This document shows, one piece after another, positions 54,304-62,762 of a stretch of 64,000 bases of DNA (positions within the stretch are counted from its first letter, which is position 1; each line of letters begins with the position of its first letter). Below the pieces are notes generated by a model. It ran no database searches. It was not told the DNA's origin and saw only the letters and a list, made by a program, of their open reading frames with translations. This DNA is from Streptomyces diacarni (GTDB lineage Bacteria; Actinomycetota; Actinomycetes; Streptomycetales; Streptomycetaceae). The stretch covers positions 81,644-145,643 of the forward strand of contig NZ_QOIN01000071.1 in assembly GCF_003323715.1 (NCBI RefSeq), written 5' to 3'. The position numbers and the translations under genes were made by a program.

Positions 54304-55434
54304 TCAGCGTCGCGACATGTACATGTCCAGCGCCTTGTGCAGCAGCTTGTTGAGCGGGAAGTCCCACTCGCCGAGGTACTCCGCCGCCTGCCCACCCGTG
54401 CCGACCTTGAACTGGATCAGGCCGAACAGGTGGTCGTCCTCGTCGAGGGAGTCGCTGATGCCGCGCAGGTCGTAGACGCTCGCCCCCAGCGCGTAGGCGT
54501 CCTGGAGCATCCGCCACTGCATCGCGTTCGACGGCCGCACCTCACGCTTGTGGTTGGCCGAGGCACCGTAGCTGTACCACACGTGACCACCGACGACGAG
54601 CATCGTGGCCGCCGAGATCCGCTCGCCCTCGTGCTCGGCGAAGTACAGCCGCATCCGGTGCGGGTCCTCCGCGTTCAGCGCGTTCCACATGCGCTGGAAG
54701 TACGCCTTGGGACGGGGCCGGAACCTGTCGCGCTCCGCGGTGATCTCGTACAGGCGCTGCCACTCGTCCAGGTCGTACGGGTTGGCCATGTTGCCCTGGA
54801 CCACCTGCACACCGGCCTTGTCGGCCTTCTTGATGTTGCGGCGCCACAGCTGGTTGAAGCTCTTGTGGACGTCCTCCAGCGAACGGCCCTGAAGCGGCAC
54901 CTGAAAGACGTAACGCGGCTGGACGTCGCCGAACCCCGCGCCGCCGTCCTCGCCCTGCTGCCAGCCCATCCTGCGCAGCTTGTCGGACACCTCGAAGGCG
55001 CGCGGCTCGATGTGCGTCGCCTCGATGTCGCGCAGCCGCTTGACGTCCTGGTCCTGGATGCCCTTCTTGATCGCGGCCGCGTCCCAGCGCCGGATCACCA
55101 CCGGCGGGCCCATCTTCACCGAGAACGCGCCCTGCCCCTTGAGATGGTCCAGCATGGGGCGCAGCCACTCGTCCAGGTTGGGCGCGTACCAGTTGATGAC
55201 CGGGCCCTCTGGCAGGTACGCCAGATAGCGCTTGACCTTCGGCAGCTGGCGGTAGAGCACCAGGCCCGCGCCCACCATCTGCCCCGTACGCTCGTCGAAC
55301 CAGCCCAGGTTCTCCGCCCGCCACTCGTTCTTCACGTCCGCCCACGCGGGCACCTGACAGTGGCTTGCCGACGCCAGGCTCTGGACATACGCCAGATGCT
55401 GCTCTCGGCTGATGGTCCTCAGGGTCAGGCTCAT
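54304..55434 (-). CDS. femX: FemX/FemABX peptidoglycan bridge aminoacyltransferase
   Basis: 376 residues of the FemABX fold: MSLTLRTISREQHLAYVQSLASASHCQVPAWADVKNEWRAE at the start, VPLQGRSLEDVHKSFNQLWRRNIKKADKAGV in the middle, and WRMLQDAYALGASVYDLRGI...LFGLIQFKVGTGG near the end, the acyl-CoA-N-acyltransferase-like core. FemX adds the first bridge Gly to lipid II from Gly-tRNA in Streptomyces. The ATG at 55432-55434 is chosen. Sits upstream of the racemase-like gene. Confidence 0.9.
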   Translation of the reverse strand: MSLTLRTISREQHLAYVQSLASASHCQVPAWADVKNEWRAENLGWFDERTGQMVGAGLVLYRQLPKVKRYLAYLPEGPVINWYAPNLDEWLRPMLDHLKGQGAFSVKMGPPVVIRRWDAAAIKKGIQDQDVKRLRDIEATHIEPRAFEVSDKLRRMGWQQGEDGGAGFGDVQPRYVFQVPLQGRSLEDVHKSFNQLWRRNIKKADKAGVQVVQGNMANPYDLDEWQRLYEITAERDRFRPRPKAYFQRMWNALNAEDPHRMRLYFAEHEGERISAATMLVVGGHVWYSYGASANHKREVRPSNAMQWRMLQDAYALGASVYDLRGISDSLDEDDHLFGLIQFKVGTGGQAAEYLGEWDFPLNKLLHKALDMYMSRR

Positions 55435-55651
55435 GGCGCGACGCTCCTCCGGCGAACTGAGTGATGCTCGCCGGGAAGCCTACTGTGCGCCCGGGCGCCC
55501 CGTTCGGCCCAGGGCCGCGCCGGACCGGGCGTCTCGCGCCGCCGACGGTGCCCCGCTCGCGCCCCGGCGCCCACCCGCGAGGGCGCGGGAATCCCCGCCC
55601 CGGCGCGGGGGCCCCGCGCCCCCGGCGCCGGAACCCCACGTCACGGTGCGG

Positions 55652-55954
55652 CTACGCCAGGAAACCGCCGTGCATCATGTTGATGTAGAAGCCGACCGCC
55701 GCGGCCCCCAGCCCGATGATGGTGACGAACCGTTCACCCGTCGTCGCCGAGATGTACTGGCCCCACGCCCCGGTCAGCACGCCGACGATCCCCACCCAGG
55801 TGCCCGGCACGTGCAGCCCGGGCCACCAGGCGCAGACCACCGCGACGACGCCCAGCACCAGGGTGGCGGTCGCCAGGGAGTTCTCCTTCGGGTGACGTCT
55901 GCCGTCGGAGTTCAGGTAGGAGAGCGGATGGGTCCACCGGACTGCCTGTGCCAT
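55652..55954 (-). CDS. Small membrane protein, unassigned
   Basis: 100 residues: AQAVRWTHPLSYLNSDGRRHPKENSL, then three hydrophobic segments (LATATLVLGVVAVVCAWW, WVGIVGVLTGAW, FVTIIGLGAAAVGFYINM). The start ATG at 55952-55954 has AGGAGGTGCCGT, an excellent ribosome site. The family is common in Streptomyces beside rpsF; no function known. About 217 bp of GC-rich sequence with weak hairpins separates it from femX. Confidence 0.8.
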   Translation of the reverse strand: MAQAVRWTHPLSYLNSDGRRHPKENSLATATLVLGVVAVVCAWWPGLHVPGTWVGIVGVLTGAWGQYISATTGERFVTIIGLGAAAVGFYINMMHGGFLA

Positions 55955-56202
55955 ACGGCACCTCCTAAGGCGAGCTCCTGCTCCTGCGGCGCGCGGCGCG
56001 GACTGTAACGCCGCTCACACCTGTGGTGTCCAGATTGCTCCGGGTTGCCCCCGGATTTCAACCGGAAGGGCGCGGGAAGGTACGCTGGCCCGTCTGTGCC
56101 GCTTCCGGAATCCCTTTCCGGCGGGTGGCACGGCACAACGCATCACGACCCTCCTGCCACGGAACGACCGTGGCCGCTGAGTCCAGAGGAGGTGGGTTCC
56201 AC

Positions 56203-56493
56203 ATGCGTCACTACGAGGTGATGGTGATCCTCGACCCCGACCTGGAGGAGCGCGCTGTCGCCCCCCAGATCGAGAGCTTCCTTTCCGTCGTCCGCGAGGG
56301 CAACGGCAAGGTCGAGAAGGTCGACACCTGGGGCCGTCGTCGTCTCTCCTACGAGATCAACAAGAAGCCCGAGGGCATCTACTCGGTCATCGACCTCCAG
56401 GCCGAGCCTGCTGTGGTCAAGGAGCTCGACCGGCAGATGAACCTGAACGAGTCCGTCCTGCGGACCAAGGTCCTGCGCCCGTCGACCCACTGA
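56203..56493 (+). CDS. rpsF: 30S ribosomal protein S6
   Basis: 96 residues, MRHYEVMVILDPDLEERAVAP at the start, KPEGIYSVIDLQAEPAVV and the end LNESVLRTKVLRPSTH. It binds S18 in the 30S platform. AGAGGAGGTGGG upstream is a strong ribosome site. First gene of rpsF-ssb-rpsR-rplI. The upstream 250 bp has no gene. Confidence 0.98.
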   Translation: MRHYEVMVILDPDLEERAVAPQIESFLSVVREGNGKVEKVDTWGRRRLSYEINKKPEGIYSVIDLQAEPAVVKELDRQMNLNESVLRTKVLRPSTH

Positions 56494-56594
56494 GGCCGAC
56501 CCCCGAGTAACCGAGCAGCACCTCCACCACGCGGCAGCACCACCGCCGCGTGCCCAGCACCACAGCAGCCAGCAGCACGCCGAGAGGTTCCCCC

Positions 56595-57185
56595 ATGGCA
56601 GGCGAGACCGTCATCACGGTCGTCGGCAATCTCGTCGACGACCCCGAGCTGCGCTTCACCCCCTCAGGTGCGGCGGTCGCGAAGTTCCGCGTCGCGTCCA
56701 CCCCCCGCACCTTCGACCGCCAGACGAATGAGTGGAAGGACGGCGAGAGCCTCTTTCTGACCTGCTCGGTCTGGCGGCAGGCGGCGGAGAACGTCGCCGA
56801 GTCCCTCACCAAGGGCACCCGCGTCGTCGTGCAGGGCCGCCTCAGGCAGCGCTCGTACGAGGACCGGGAGGGCATCAAGCGCACGGTCTACGAGCTGGAC
56901 GTCGACGAGGTCGGCGCCAGCCTCCGCAACGCCACGGCCAAGGTCACCAAGACCAGCGGCCGCGGCGGTCAGGGCGGCGGCTTCGGCGGCGGTGGCGGCG
57001 GCGGTCAGGGCGGCGGCTGGGGCGGTGCCTCCGGCGGACCGGGCGGTCCGCAGGGCGGCGGCGCCCCCGCGGGCGACCCGTGGGCCACGAGCGCCCCGGC
57101 CGGCGGCGGCCAGGGCGGTGGCGGCGGCTGGGGCGGCGGCCCCGGCGGCAACGGTGGCGGCTACTCGGACGAGCCACCCTTCTGA
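56595..57185 (+). CDS. ssb: Single-stranded DNA-binding protein
   Basis: 196 residues: AGETVITVVGNLVDDPELRF begins the OB fold, which runs to about 110; a Gly/Gln-rich linker (GGGGGGQGGGWGG) leads to the acidic tip DEPPF, the docking site for repair partners. It coats single strands at forks and protects the DnaB-opened origin. Typical Streptomyces paralogue in the rpsF-rpsR operon. ATG at 56595. Confidence 0.97.
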   Translation: MAGETVITVVGNLVDDPELRFTPSGAAVAKFRVASTPRTFDRQTNEWKDGESLFLTCSVWRQAAENVAESLTKGTRVVVQGRLRQRSYEDREGIKRTVYELDVDEVGASLRNATAKVTKTSGRGGQGGGFGGGGGGGQGGGWGGASGGPGGPQGGGAPAGDPWATSAPAGGGQGGGGGWGGGPGGNGGGYSDEPPF

Positions 57186-57206
57186 GCGAACTCATAGGAG
57201 TAGACA

Positions 57207-57443
57207 ATGGCGAAGCCGCCTGCTCGCAAGCCGAAGAAGAAGGTTTGCGTGTTCTGCAAGGAGAAGATCTCCTACGTCGACTACAAGGACACGAACCTGC
57301 TGCGGAAGTTCATCTCCGACCGCGGCAAGATCCGTGCCCGCCGGGTCACCGGCAACTGCACCCAGCACCAGCGTGACGTCGCCACGGCCGTGAAGAACAG
57401 CCGTGAGATGGCGCTGCTGCCCTACACCTCGACCGCGCGCTAA
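57207..57443 (+). CDS. rpsR: 30S ribosomal protein S18, cysteine-containing (C+) form
   Basis: 78 residues: KKVCVFCKEKISYVDYKDTNLLRKFISDRGKIRARRVTGNCTQHQRDVATAVKNSREMALLPYT. VCVFC and GNC supply Cys residues that could bind zinc, the C+ type. Streptomyces often has a second S18 lacking these; which is used depends on zinc (Zur control). None of its promoter is seen here, since it is in the rpsF operon. Confidence 0.95.
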   Translation: MAKPPARKPKKKVCVFCKEKISYVDYKDTNLLRKFISDRGKIRARRVTGNCTQHQRDVATAVKNSREMALLPYTSTAR

Positions 57444-57461
57444 GGAAAGGGTGACCCCAGC

Positions 57462-57908
57462 ATGAAGATCATCCTGACCAACGAGGTCTCCGGCCTCGGT
57501 GCCGCAGGCGACGTCGTCGAGGTGCGCGACGGATACGCCCGCAACTTCCTCGTCCCCCGCGGTTACGCCCTCCGCTGGACCAAGGGCGGCGAGAAGGACG
57601 TCGAGCAGATCCGCCGTGCCCGCAAGATCCGCGAGATCGCGACGATCGAGCAGGCCAACGAGATCAAGGGCCAGTTGGAGGGCCTGCGCGTCGCCCTGCA
57701 GGTGCGCGCCGGCGACCAGGGCCGCCTGTTCGGTTCCGTGACCCCGGCCGACATCGCCGACGCGATCCGGACGTCGGGCGGGCCCGACGTCGACAAGCGC
57801 CGCATCGAGGTGGGCTCGCCCATCAAGTCGCTCGGCGCCCACCAGGTGTCCATCCGGCTGCACGCCGACGTGGCCGCCACGGTGAACGTGGACGTCGCCG
57901 CGTCCTGA
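57462..57908 (+). CDS. rplI: 50S ribosomal protein L9
   Basis: 148 residues: MKIILTNEVSGLGAAGDVVEVRDGYARNFLVPRGYAL, the N-terminal rRNA-binding domain, a long helix and the C-terminal domain (LFGSVTPADIADAI). ATG with an AAAGGG upstream. Last gene of the operon; a strong terminator follows. Confidence 0.97.
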   Translation: MKIILTNEVSGLGAAGDVVEVRDGYARNFLVPRGYALRWTKGGEKDVEQIRRARKIREIATIEQANEIKGQLEGLRVALQVRAGDQGRLFGSVTPADIADAIRTSGGPDVDKRRIEVGSPIKSLGAHQVSIRLHADVAATVNVDVAAS

Positions 57909-57939
57909 GAGCCCAGCTCATCGAGAGCCCAGCTCTTCG

Positions 57940-57975
57940 CGAAAGGGCCGCACCCCCCGGGGTGCGGCCCTTTCG
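57940..57975 (+). terminator. Terminator of the rpsF-rplI operon
   Basis: Perfect 17-bp stem CGAAAGGGCCGCACCCC (57940-57956) / 57959-57975 with a 2-nt loop, between convergent rplI and MATE genes. Confidence 0.85.
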
Positions 57976-58001
57976 TCCGTCGTGCTCCGCGCTCCGGCGG
58001 T

Positions 58002-59348
58002 TCAGGCCGTGCGGACGGCGCCTGTGACCAGCCAGCGGCCCGAGCGGGCGCGCAGGGCGAGGGTGACCAGGCGGGTGCCCATCATCAGCCCCGCGACGGT
58101 CCACCACAGCGCGGTCAGGCCACCGCCGAGGGTGGGGACGAGGAGCGCGATGGGGGCGAAGACGGCGAGGGTCACCAGCATCGCGCCGGCGAGGTAGGGG
58201 CCGTCGCCCGCCCCCATGAGGACGCCGTCGAGGACGAAGACGACGCCGGCGACGGGCTGGGTGACGGCGACGACGAGGAGGACCGGCGTCAGCTGGTCGA
58301 TGACGGAGCCGTCGGTCGTGAACAGCGGCATGAACAGGGGCCGCACGAGGGCGACCAGCGCGCCGAGCACCACGCCGGAGACGGCGCCCCACAGGATCAT
58401 GCGGCGGCAGGCGGCCCGGGCACCCTCGGCGTCGGAGGCCCCGAGGTAGCGCCCGATGATGGCCTGTCCCGCGATGGCGATGGCGTCCAGCGCGAAGGCC
58501 AGCAGCGACCACAGGGTGAGGGTGATCTGGTGGGCGGCGATGTCGGCGTCGCCCAGCCGGGCCGCGACGGCGGTCGCGATCATCAGGACGGCCCGCAGCG
58601 AGAGCGTACGGATCAGCAGGGGGACACCGGCGCGGCCGCTGGCGCGGATGCCGGCGAGGTCGGGGCGGAGGGAGGCGCCGTGCCGCCGGGCGCCGCGTAC
58701 GACCACGGTGAGGTAGACGAGGGCCATGCCCCACTGGGCGATCACGGTGCCCCAGGCGGAGCCCGCGATGCCGAGCCCGGCGCCGTAGACCAGCAGCGCG
58801 TTGAGGGCGGCGTTGGCGCCGAAGCCGCCGACGGCGACGTACAGCGGGGTCCTGGTGTCCTGGAGGCCGCGCAGCACGCCCGTCGCGGCGAGGACGATGA
58901 GCATGGCGGGGATGCCGAGGGCGCTGATGCGCAGGTAGGTGGTGCCGTAGGGGGCGGCGGTGGCCGAGGCGCCGAAGGCGTCGATGAGCCAGGGGGCTGT
59001 GGGCACGACGGCGGCGATCACCAGCGCGCCGAGCAGCAGGGCGAGCCAGATGCCGTCCATGCCCTGGCGCAGCGCGGCGGGGAGGTCGTCTGCGCCCAGG
59101 CGGCGGGCGACGGCCGCGGTGGTGGCGTAGGCGAGGAAGACGAAGATGTTGACGCCGGTCTGCAGCAGCGCCGCCGCGACGCCGAGGCCGGCGAGTTGCG
59201 GGGTGCCGAGGTGGCCGACGATGGCGCTGTCGACCATGACGAAGAGGGGCTCCGCGACGAGCGCGCCGAAGGCGGGGAGGGCGAGCGCGATGATCTCACG
59301 GTCGTGGCGTCGCACGTCGGTGCGCGTGGTCGGGGAAGCGGGGCTCAT
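58002..59348 (-). CDS. MATE-family efflux transporter
   Basis: About 448 residues from the ATG 59346-59348 (MSPASPTTRTDVRRHDREIIALALPAFG). Twelve helices with the MATE signatures PLFVMVDSAIVGHLGT and GVLRGLQDTRTPLYVA. It exports drugs or cations against a proton or sodium gradient; substrate unknown. The frame is open upstream to 59495 but those residues lack similarity and would run into the DnaA-box region. Confidence 0.88.
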   Translation of the reverse strand: MSPASPTTRTDVRRHDREIIALALPAFGALVAEPLFVMVDSAIVGHLGTPQLAGLGVAAALLQTGVNIFVFLAYATTAAVARRLGADDLPAALRQGMDGIWLALLLGALVIAAVVPTAPWLIDAFGASATAAPYGTTYLRISALGIPAMLIVLAATGVLRGLQDTRTPLYVAVGGFGANAALNALLVYGAGLGIAGSAWGTVIAQWGMALVYLTVVVRGARRHGASLRPDLAGIRASGRAGVPLLIRTLSLRAVLMIATAVAARLGDADIAAHQITLTLWSLLAFALDAIAIAGQAIIGRYLGASDAEGARAACRRMILWGAVSGVVLGALVALVRPLFMPLFTTDGSVIDQLTPVLLVVAVTQPVAGVVFVLDGVLMGAGDGPYLAGAMLVTLAVFAPIALLVPTLGGGLTALWWTVAGLMMGTRLVTLALRARSGRWLVTGAVRTA

Positions 59349-59807
59349 GGGTTCGATCCAAACATCCACAGGTAATGAGCACAAGGGGCAACTGACGCTT
59401 ACCGGGTGGTGTACAGGACAGGCTTGTGCACCCTCCGTGACGCTCCCGTGTGCGCAGGGCCGAAGTTTTTTCCCCGCACAGTCGGTGGACGGCAAAACCG
59501 CAGGTCATGCGGGGCTTTTGGAGGGATCGTACGAGTAATCCACAGCGCTGTCCCCCGACTCGTGCACAGCTTTCGGGGACTTCTCCACAGCTTGGCCCCG
59601 ACTGTCCACACCACCCTGTGGATAAGGTGATTGGCTGAACCGCGCGGGCCGCCTACGGTGTACCAGCGCGCGCCCGCCGTTCCCCGTTTCTTCACCGGCC
59701 GACCGACGTGCCGTAACCCGGGATGAGGCGCCTCGACTGCCAGCCTTTGTCAGTGCTGTGCCGTAAGACTGTGCCGTACGACGGAGCCGTGGGAGGAGGC
59801 GAGGCGG
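59349..59807. promoter_or_regulatory. dnaB upstream region with a DnaA-box cluster
   Basis: 459 bp without a supported gene. Boxes are TGTGGATAA (59617-59625, exact), TAATCCACA (59536-59544), TTCTCCACA (59581-59589) and CTGTCCACA (59602-59610), each with one mismatch, and a weaker ACATCCACA (59372-59380). Four lie within 90 bp. DnaA binding and control of dnaB are inferred. Confidence 0.7.
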
Positions 59808-61343
59808 GTGACGCAGCAACCCGAGCAGGTGGAGGACCCCTGGGCCGCCGACCTCGCGGTCCAGGAGGGCTTCCCCGTCGTCCGGTCGGGCGGCCGAGGC
59901 GGCGATGGGTACGGCTACGCGGGCGGTAACGGCTCCCGCGGCTCCCGCCGCGGGGACGACCGGTCCGGCGGCGGCCTGCCCGAGCAGCACGAGCGCGGCC
60001 CCGAGGGCCCACCCGGCGGCTTCGAGCGGGTACCTCCGCAGGATCTGGAGGCGGAGAAGTCCGTCCTCGGCGGCATGCTGCTGTCCAAGGACGCCATCGC
60101 CGATGTCGTCGAGACCCTCAAGGGCCAGGACTTCTACCGGCCCGCGCACGAGACGGTCTACCAGGCCGTCCTCGACCTCTACGCCAAGGGCGAGCCCGCC
60201 GACCCCATCACCGTCACCGCCGAGCTGACCCGCCGCGGCGAGATCGGCCGCGTCGGCGGCCCCGGCTACGTCCAGTCGCTCGTCCAGGCGGTGCCCACCG
60301 CGGCCAACGCGCTCTACTACGCGGAGATCGTCCGCGAACGCGCGGTGCTGCGCCGCCTCGTGGAGGCCGGCACGCGCATCACCCAGATGGGTTACGCGGC
60401 CGACGGCGACGTCGACGACATCGTCAACGGCGCCCAGGCCGAGATCTACGCCGTCACCGAGCAGCGCACCTCTGAGGACTACCTCCCCCTCGCCGACATC
60501 ATGGAGGGCGCTCTCGACGAGATCGAGGCCATCGGCTCCCGCAGCGGCCAGATGACCGGTGTGCCCACCGGCTTCACCGACCTGGACTCCCTCACCAACG
60601 GCCTCCACCCGGGCCAGATGATCGTCATCGCGGCCCGCCCCGCCATGGGCAAGTCCACCCTCGCCCTGGATTTCGCCCGCGCCTGTTCCATCAAGCACGC
60701 CATGCCCAGCGTGATCTTCTCCCTGGAGATGGGGCGCAACGAGATCGCGATGCGGCTGCTGTCCGCGGAGGCGCGGGTGGCGCTGCACCACATGCGGTCC
60801 GGGTCGATGACGGACGAGGACTGGACGCGGCTGGCCCGGCAGATGCCCGGCGTCACCGACGCGCCGCTCTACATCGACGACTCGCCGAACCTGTCGATGA
60901 TGGAGATCCGCGCCAAGTGCCGCCGGCTCAAGCAGCGCAACGACCTCCAGCTGATCGTCATCGACTACCTCCAGCTGATGCAGACGGGCGGCTCCCGCCG
61001 CCCCGAATCCCGCCAGCAGGAGGTCTCGGAGATGTCCCGGAACCTCAAGCTGCTGGCCAAGGAGCTGGAGGTGCCGGTCATCGCCCTCTCCCAGCTCAAC
61101 CGAGGCCCCGAGCAGCGCACGGACAAGAAACCGATGGTCTCCGATCTGCGCGAGTCGGGCTCCATCGAACAGGATGCCGACATGGTCATCCTCCTCCACC
61201 GCGAGGACGCCTACGAGAAGGAGTCCCCCCGCGCCGGCGAGGCGGACCTGATCGTCGCCAAGCACCGCAACGGCCCGACGGCGACGATCACCGTCGCCTT
61301 CCAGGGCCACTACTCCCGCTTCGTGGACATGGCCCAGACCTGA
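59808..61343 (+). CDS. dnaB: Replicative DNA helicase DnaB
   Basis: 511 residues. N-terminal domain PPQDLEAEKSVLGGMLLSKDAIADVVETLKGQDFYRP; RecA-like domain with Walker A ARPAMGKSTLALDFAR, Walker B LIVIDYLQLM and DLRESGSIEQDADMVILLHRE. The N-terminus (about 60 residues) is Gly/Arg-rich and disordered. There is no intein, unlike several mycobacterial DnaB genes. It unwinds the fork hexamerically; the DUF721 protein in this window may load it. GTG 59808 with GGGAGGAGG upstream. Confidence 0.97.
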   Translation: MTQQPEQVEDPWAADLAVQEGFPVVRSGGRGGDGYGYAGGNGSRGSRRGDDRSGGGLPEQHERGPEGPPGGFERVPPQDLEAEKSVLGGMLLSKDAIADVVETLKGQDFYRPAHETVYQAVLDLYAKGEPADPITVTAELTRRGEIGRVGGPGYVQSLVQAVPTAANALYYAEIVRERAVLRRLVEAGTRITQMGYAADGDVDDIVNGAQAEIYAVTEQRTSEDYLPLADIMEGALDEIEAIGSRSGQMTGVPTGFTDLDSLTNGLHPGQMIVIAARPAMGKSTLALDFARACSIKHAMPSVIFSLEMGRNEIAMRLLSAEARVALHHMRSGSMTDEDWTRLARQMPGVTDAPLYIDDSPNLSMMEIRAKCRRLKQRNDLQLIVIDYLQLMQTGGSRRPESRQQEVSEMSRNLKLLAKELEVPVIALSQLNRGPEQRTDKKPMVSDLRESGSIEQDADMVILLHREDAYEKESPRAGEADLIVAKHRNGPTATITVAFQGHYSRFVDMAQT

Positions 61344-61464
61344 TCGGGGACGCGGTGCAGGATCTGTCGCGATCACGCACCACGCCCCTACCGAGGCTGC
61401 TGACGGCCTTATGCAACCGGCGCCTTCGGGACGACGCGCACTCCGCGTCCCAGGCCGAGCACAC

Positions 61465-61815
61465 TTACTCCGCTTCGGCCTCCTGGAAGCCCACCACCGC
61501 CGCGCCGTGCTCGTGGGCCCACTCGGTCAGCACGGCGATCGGCTCCACCAGCGTTCGGCCCAGGTCTGTCAGTACGTACTCGACCTTGCCGGCCTCGGCA
61601 TGGCGGTCGACCAGGCCGTATCCCTGCAACCGCCGCAGCGTCTGGGTCAGCACTTTCCGCGAGATGCCGCCGATCAGGCCGACCAGCTCGCCGTGTCTGC
61701 ACGGTGCCCGGCTCAACGCGAACAGCACGACCACCGCCCACTTGTCGGCGATGATCTCGATCGCCAGCCGAGCCGGGCAGTCGGCGAGGAAGACGCTGCC
61801 GGGGTACTCACGCAT
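61465..61815 (-). CDS. HxlR-family winged-helix transcriptional regulator
   Basis: About 116 residues from the ATG 61813-61815 (MREYPGSVFLADCPARLAIEII). The HxlR hallmarks are DCPARLAIEIIADKWAVVVLFALS (ADKW), FGELVGLIGGISRKVLTQTLRRL-like GELVGLIGGISRKVLTQTLRRLQGYGLV and the Cys in LADC. These regulators often sense electrophiles or oxidants through that Cys. It is divergent from the deacetylase-like gene, which with the NmrA-like gene is its likely target. No clear ribosome site. Confidence 0.88.
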   Translation of the reverse strand: MREYPGSVFLADCPARLAIEIIADKWAVVVLFALSRAPCRHGELVGLIGGISRKVLTQTLRRLQGYGLVDRHAEAGKVEYVLTDLGRTLVEPIAVLTEWAHEHGAAVVGFQEAEAE

Positions 61816-61903
61816 GCCGCGACGGTAGCCCGCTGCCGGGAACCCGGAGGTACCCACCGCCTCACTAGCGTCTAGGCGGGAAGCTACCGAGCAGGGGGAA
61901 CGC

Positions 61904-62704
61904 ATGGGGGCAGAGACCGGCCGGCCGGGCGAGCGGAAGGTCGTCGTACTGGTCACCGTCGCGTTGGAGCTGTGGTCACCAGGGCACTGGCCCGCCTACG
62001 CGCCGATGGCCGCGGCGTGGCCGCTGTCCGGCATCGACGACACGCACAGCACCTCCTGGGCGGACTACGGTGTCACCACCGGCATCTGGCGGCTGCTCGA
62101 CATCGTCGGTGACCTGCCCGCCACCGTCGGCGTCAGTGGGCTGGTGGCTGAGCGGCATCCCGAGACCGTCGCGGCCGTGCACGAGGCGGGTCACGAGATC
62201 GCCGCGCACTCCTGGGCCCAGGACGTGGTGCCCGCGCTGCTCGACGTGGATGCCGAGCGGACCAATATCGCTCGCTGCACCGAAACCCTTCGCCAGCTCA
62301 CCGGCGTTCGCCCGAGGGGGTGGATGAGCCCGCGTGCCACCGGTTCGCGGCATACCGACGGCCTGCTCGCCGAGGCCGGCTACCGCTGGACCGGCGACCA
62401 CGGTGACCACCACCTCCCGCAGGTCCTGCCCACTGCTCACGGTCCGCTGGTGTCCCTCATGCACAGCGACCACTCCGACGTCCGCGACGCTGCGGCCGGC
62501 CCGTACGCCTACCGCGACCTGCACCGTGAGCTGCTGGACCAGCTGCGCGCCGCTCCCGGCCCGGGCGTCTTCCGCCTGACCCTCCACGCCCACGTCGGAG
62601 GCCGACCGCTCCTCTCGGGCATGGTCGGCCAGATCCTCGACCACATCCGTGAGTCGGCGACGTCTGGGTTGCCACCCACGCCCAGCTGGCCGAACACGTG
62701 CTGA
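61904..62704 (+). CDS. Polysaccharide-deacetylase-like protein, probably C-terminally frameshifted
   Basis: 266 residues. LVTVALELWSPGHWPAYAPM and DLPATVGVSGLVAERHPETVAAVHEAGHEIAAHSWAQDVVPALLD resemble the NodB/CE4 fold of the PuuE/allantoinase-like branch. The HEIAAHSWAQD stretch gives metal-type His residues. The last 15 residues (SATSGLPPTPSWPNTC) look foreign: in another frame the DNA encodes GDVWVATHAQLAEHVL, the normal family end. A one-base loss near 62655 would explain this. Substrate unknown. ATG 61904 follows CAGGGGGAAC. Confidence 0.8.
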   Translation: MGAETGRPGERKVVVLVTVALELWSPGHWPAYAPMAAAWPLSGIDDTHSTSWADYGVTTGIWRLLDIVGDLPATVGVSGLVAERHPETVAAVHEAGHEIAAHSWAQDVVPALLDVDAERTNIARCTETLRQLTGVRPRGWMSPRATGSRHTDGLLAEAGYRWTGDHGDHHLPQVLPTAHGPLVSLMHSDHSDVRDAAAGPYAYRDLHRELLDQLRAAPGPGVFRLTLHAHVGGRPLLSGMVGQILDHIRESATSGLPPTPSWPNTC

Positions 62705-62740
62705 CACGCACCGCTGACACGCACCGCTGACACGCACCGT
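62702..62740. repeat. Three 13-bp tandem repeats
   Basis: TGACACGCACCGC at 62702-62714 and 62715-62727, and TGACACGCACCGT at 62728-62740, just after the deacetylase stop and before the NmrA-like start. Confidence 0.85.
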
Positions 62741-62762
62741 TGACACACCAGGGAAGTACGCC

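Noticed and set aside
55561..55640. Hairpin-like GC-rich palindromes between the small membrane protein and femX
   Set aside because: Nine-bp stem with essentially no loop in very GC-rich sequence; too weak to call a terminator.
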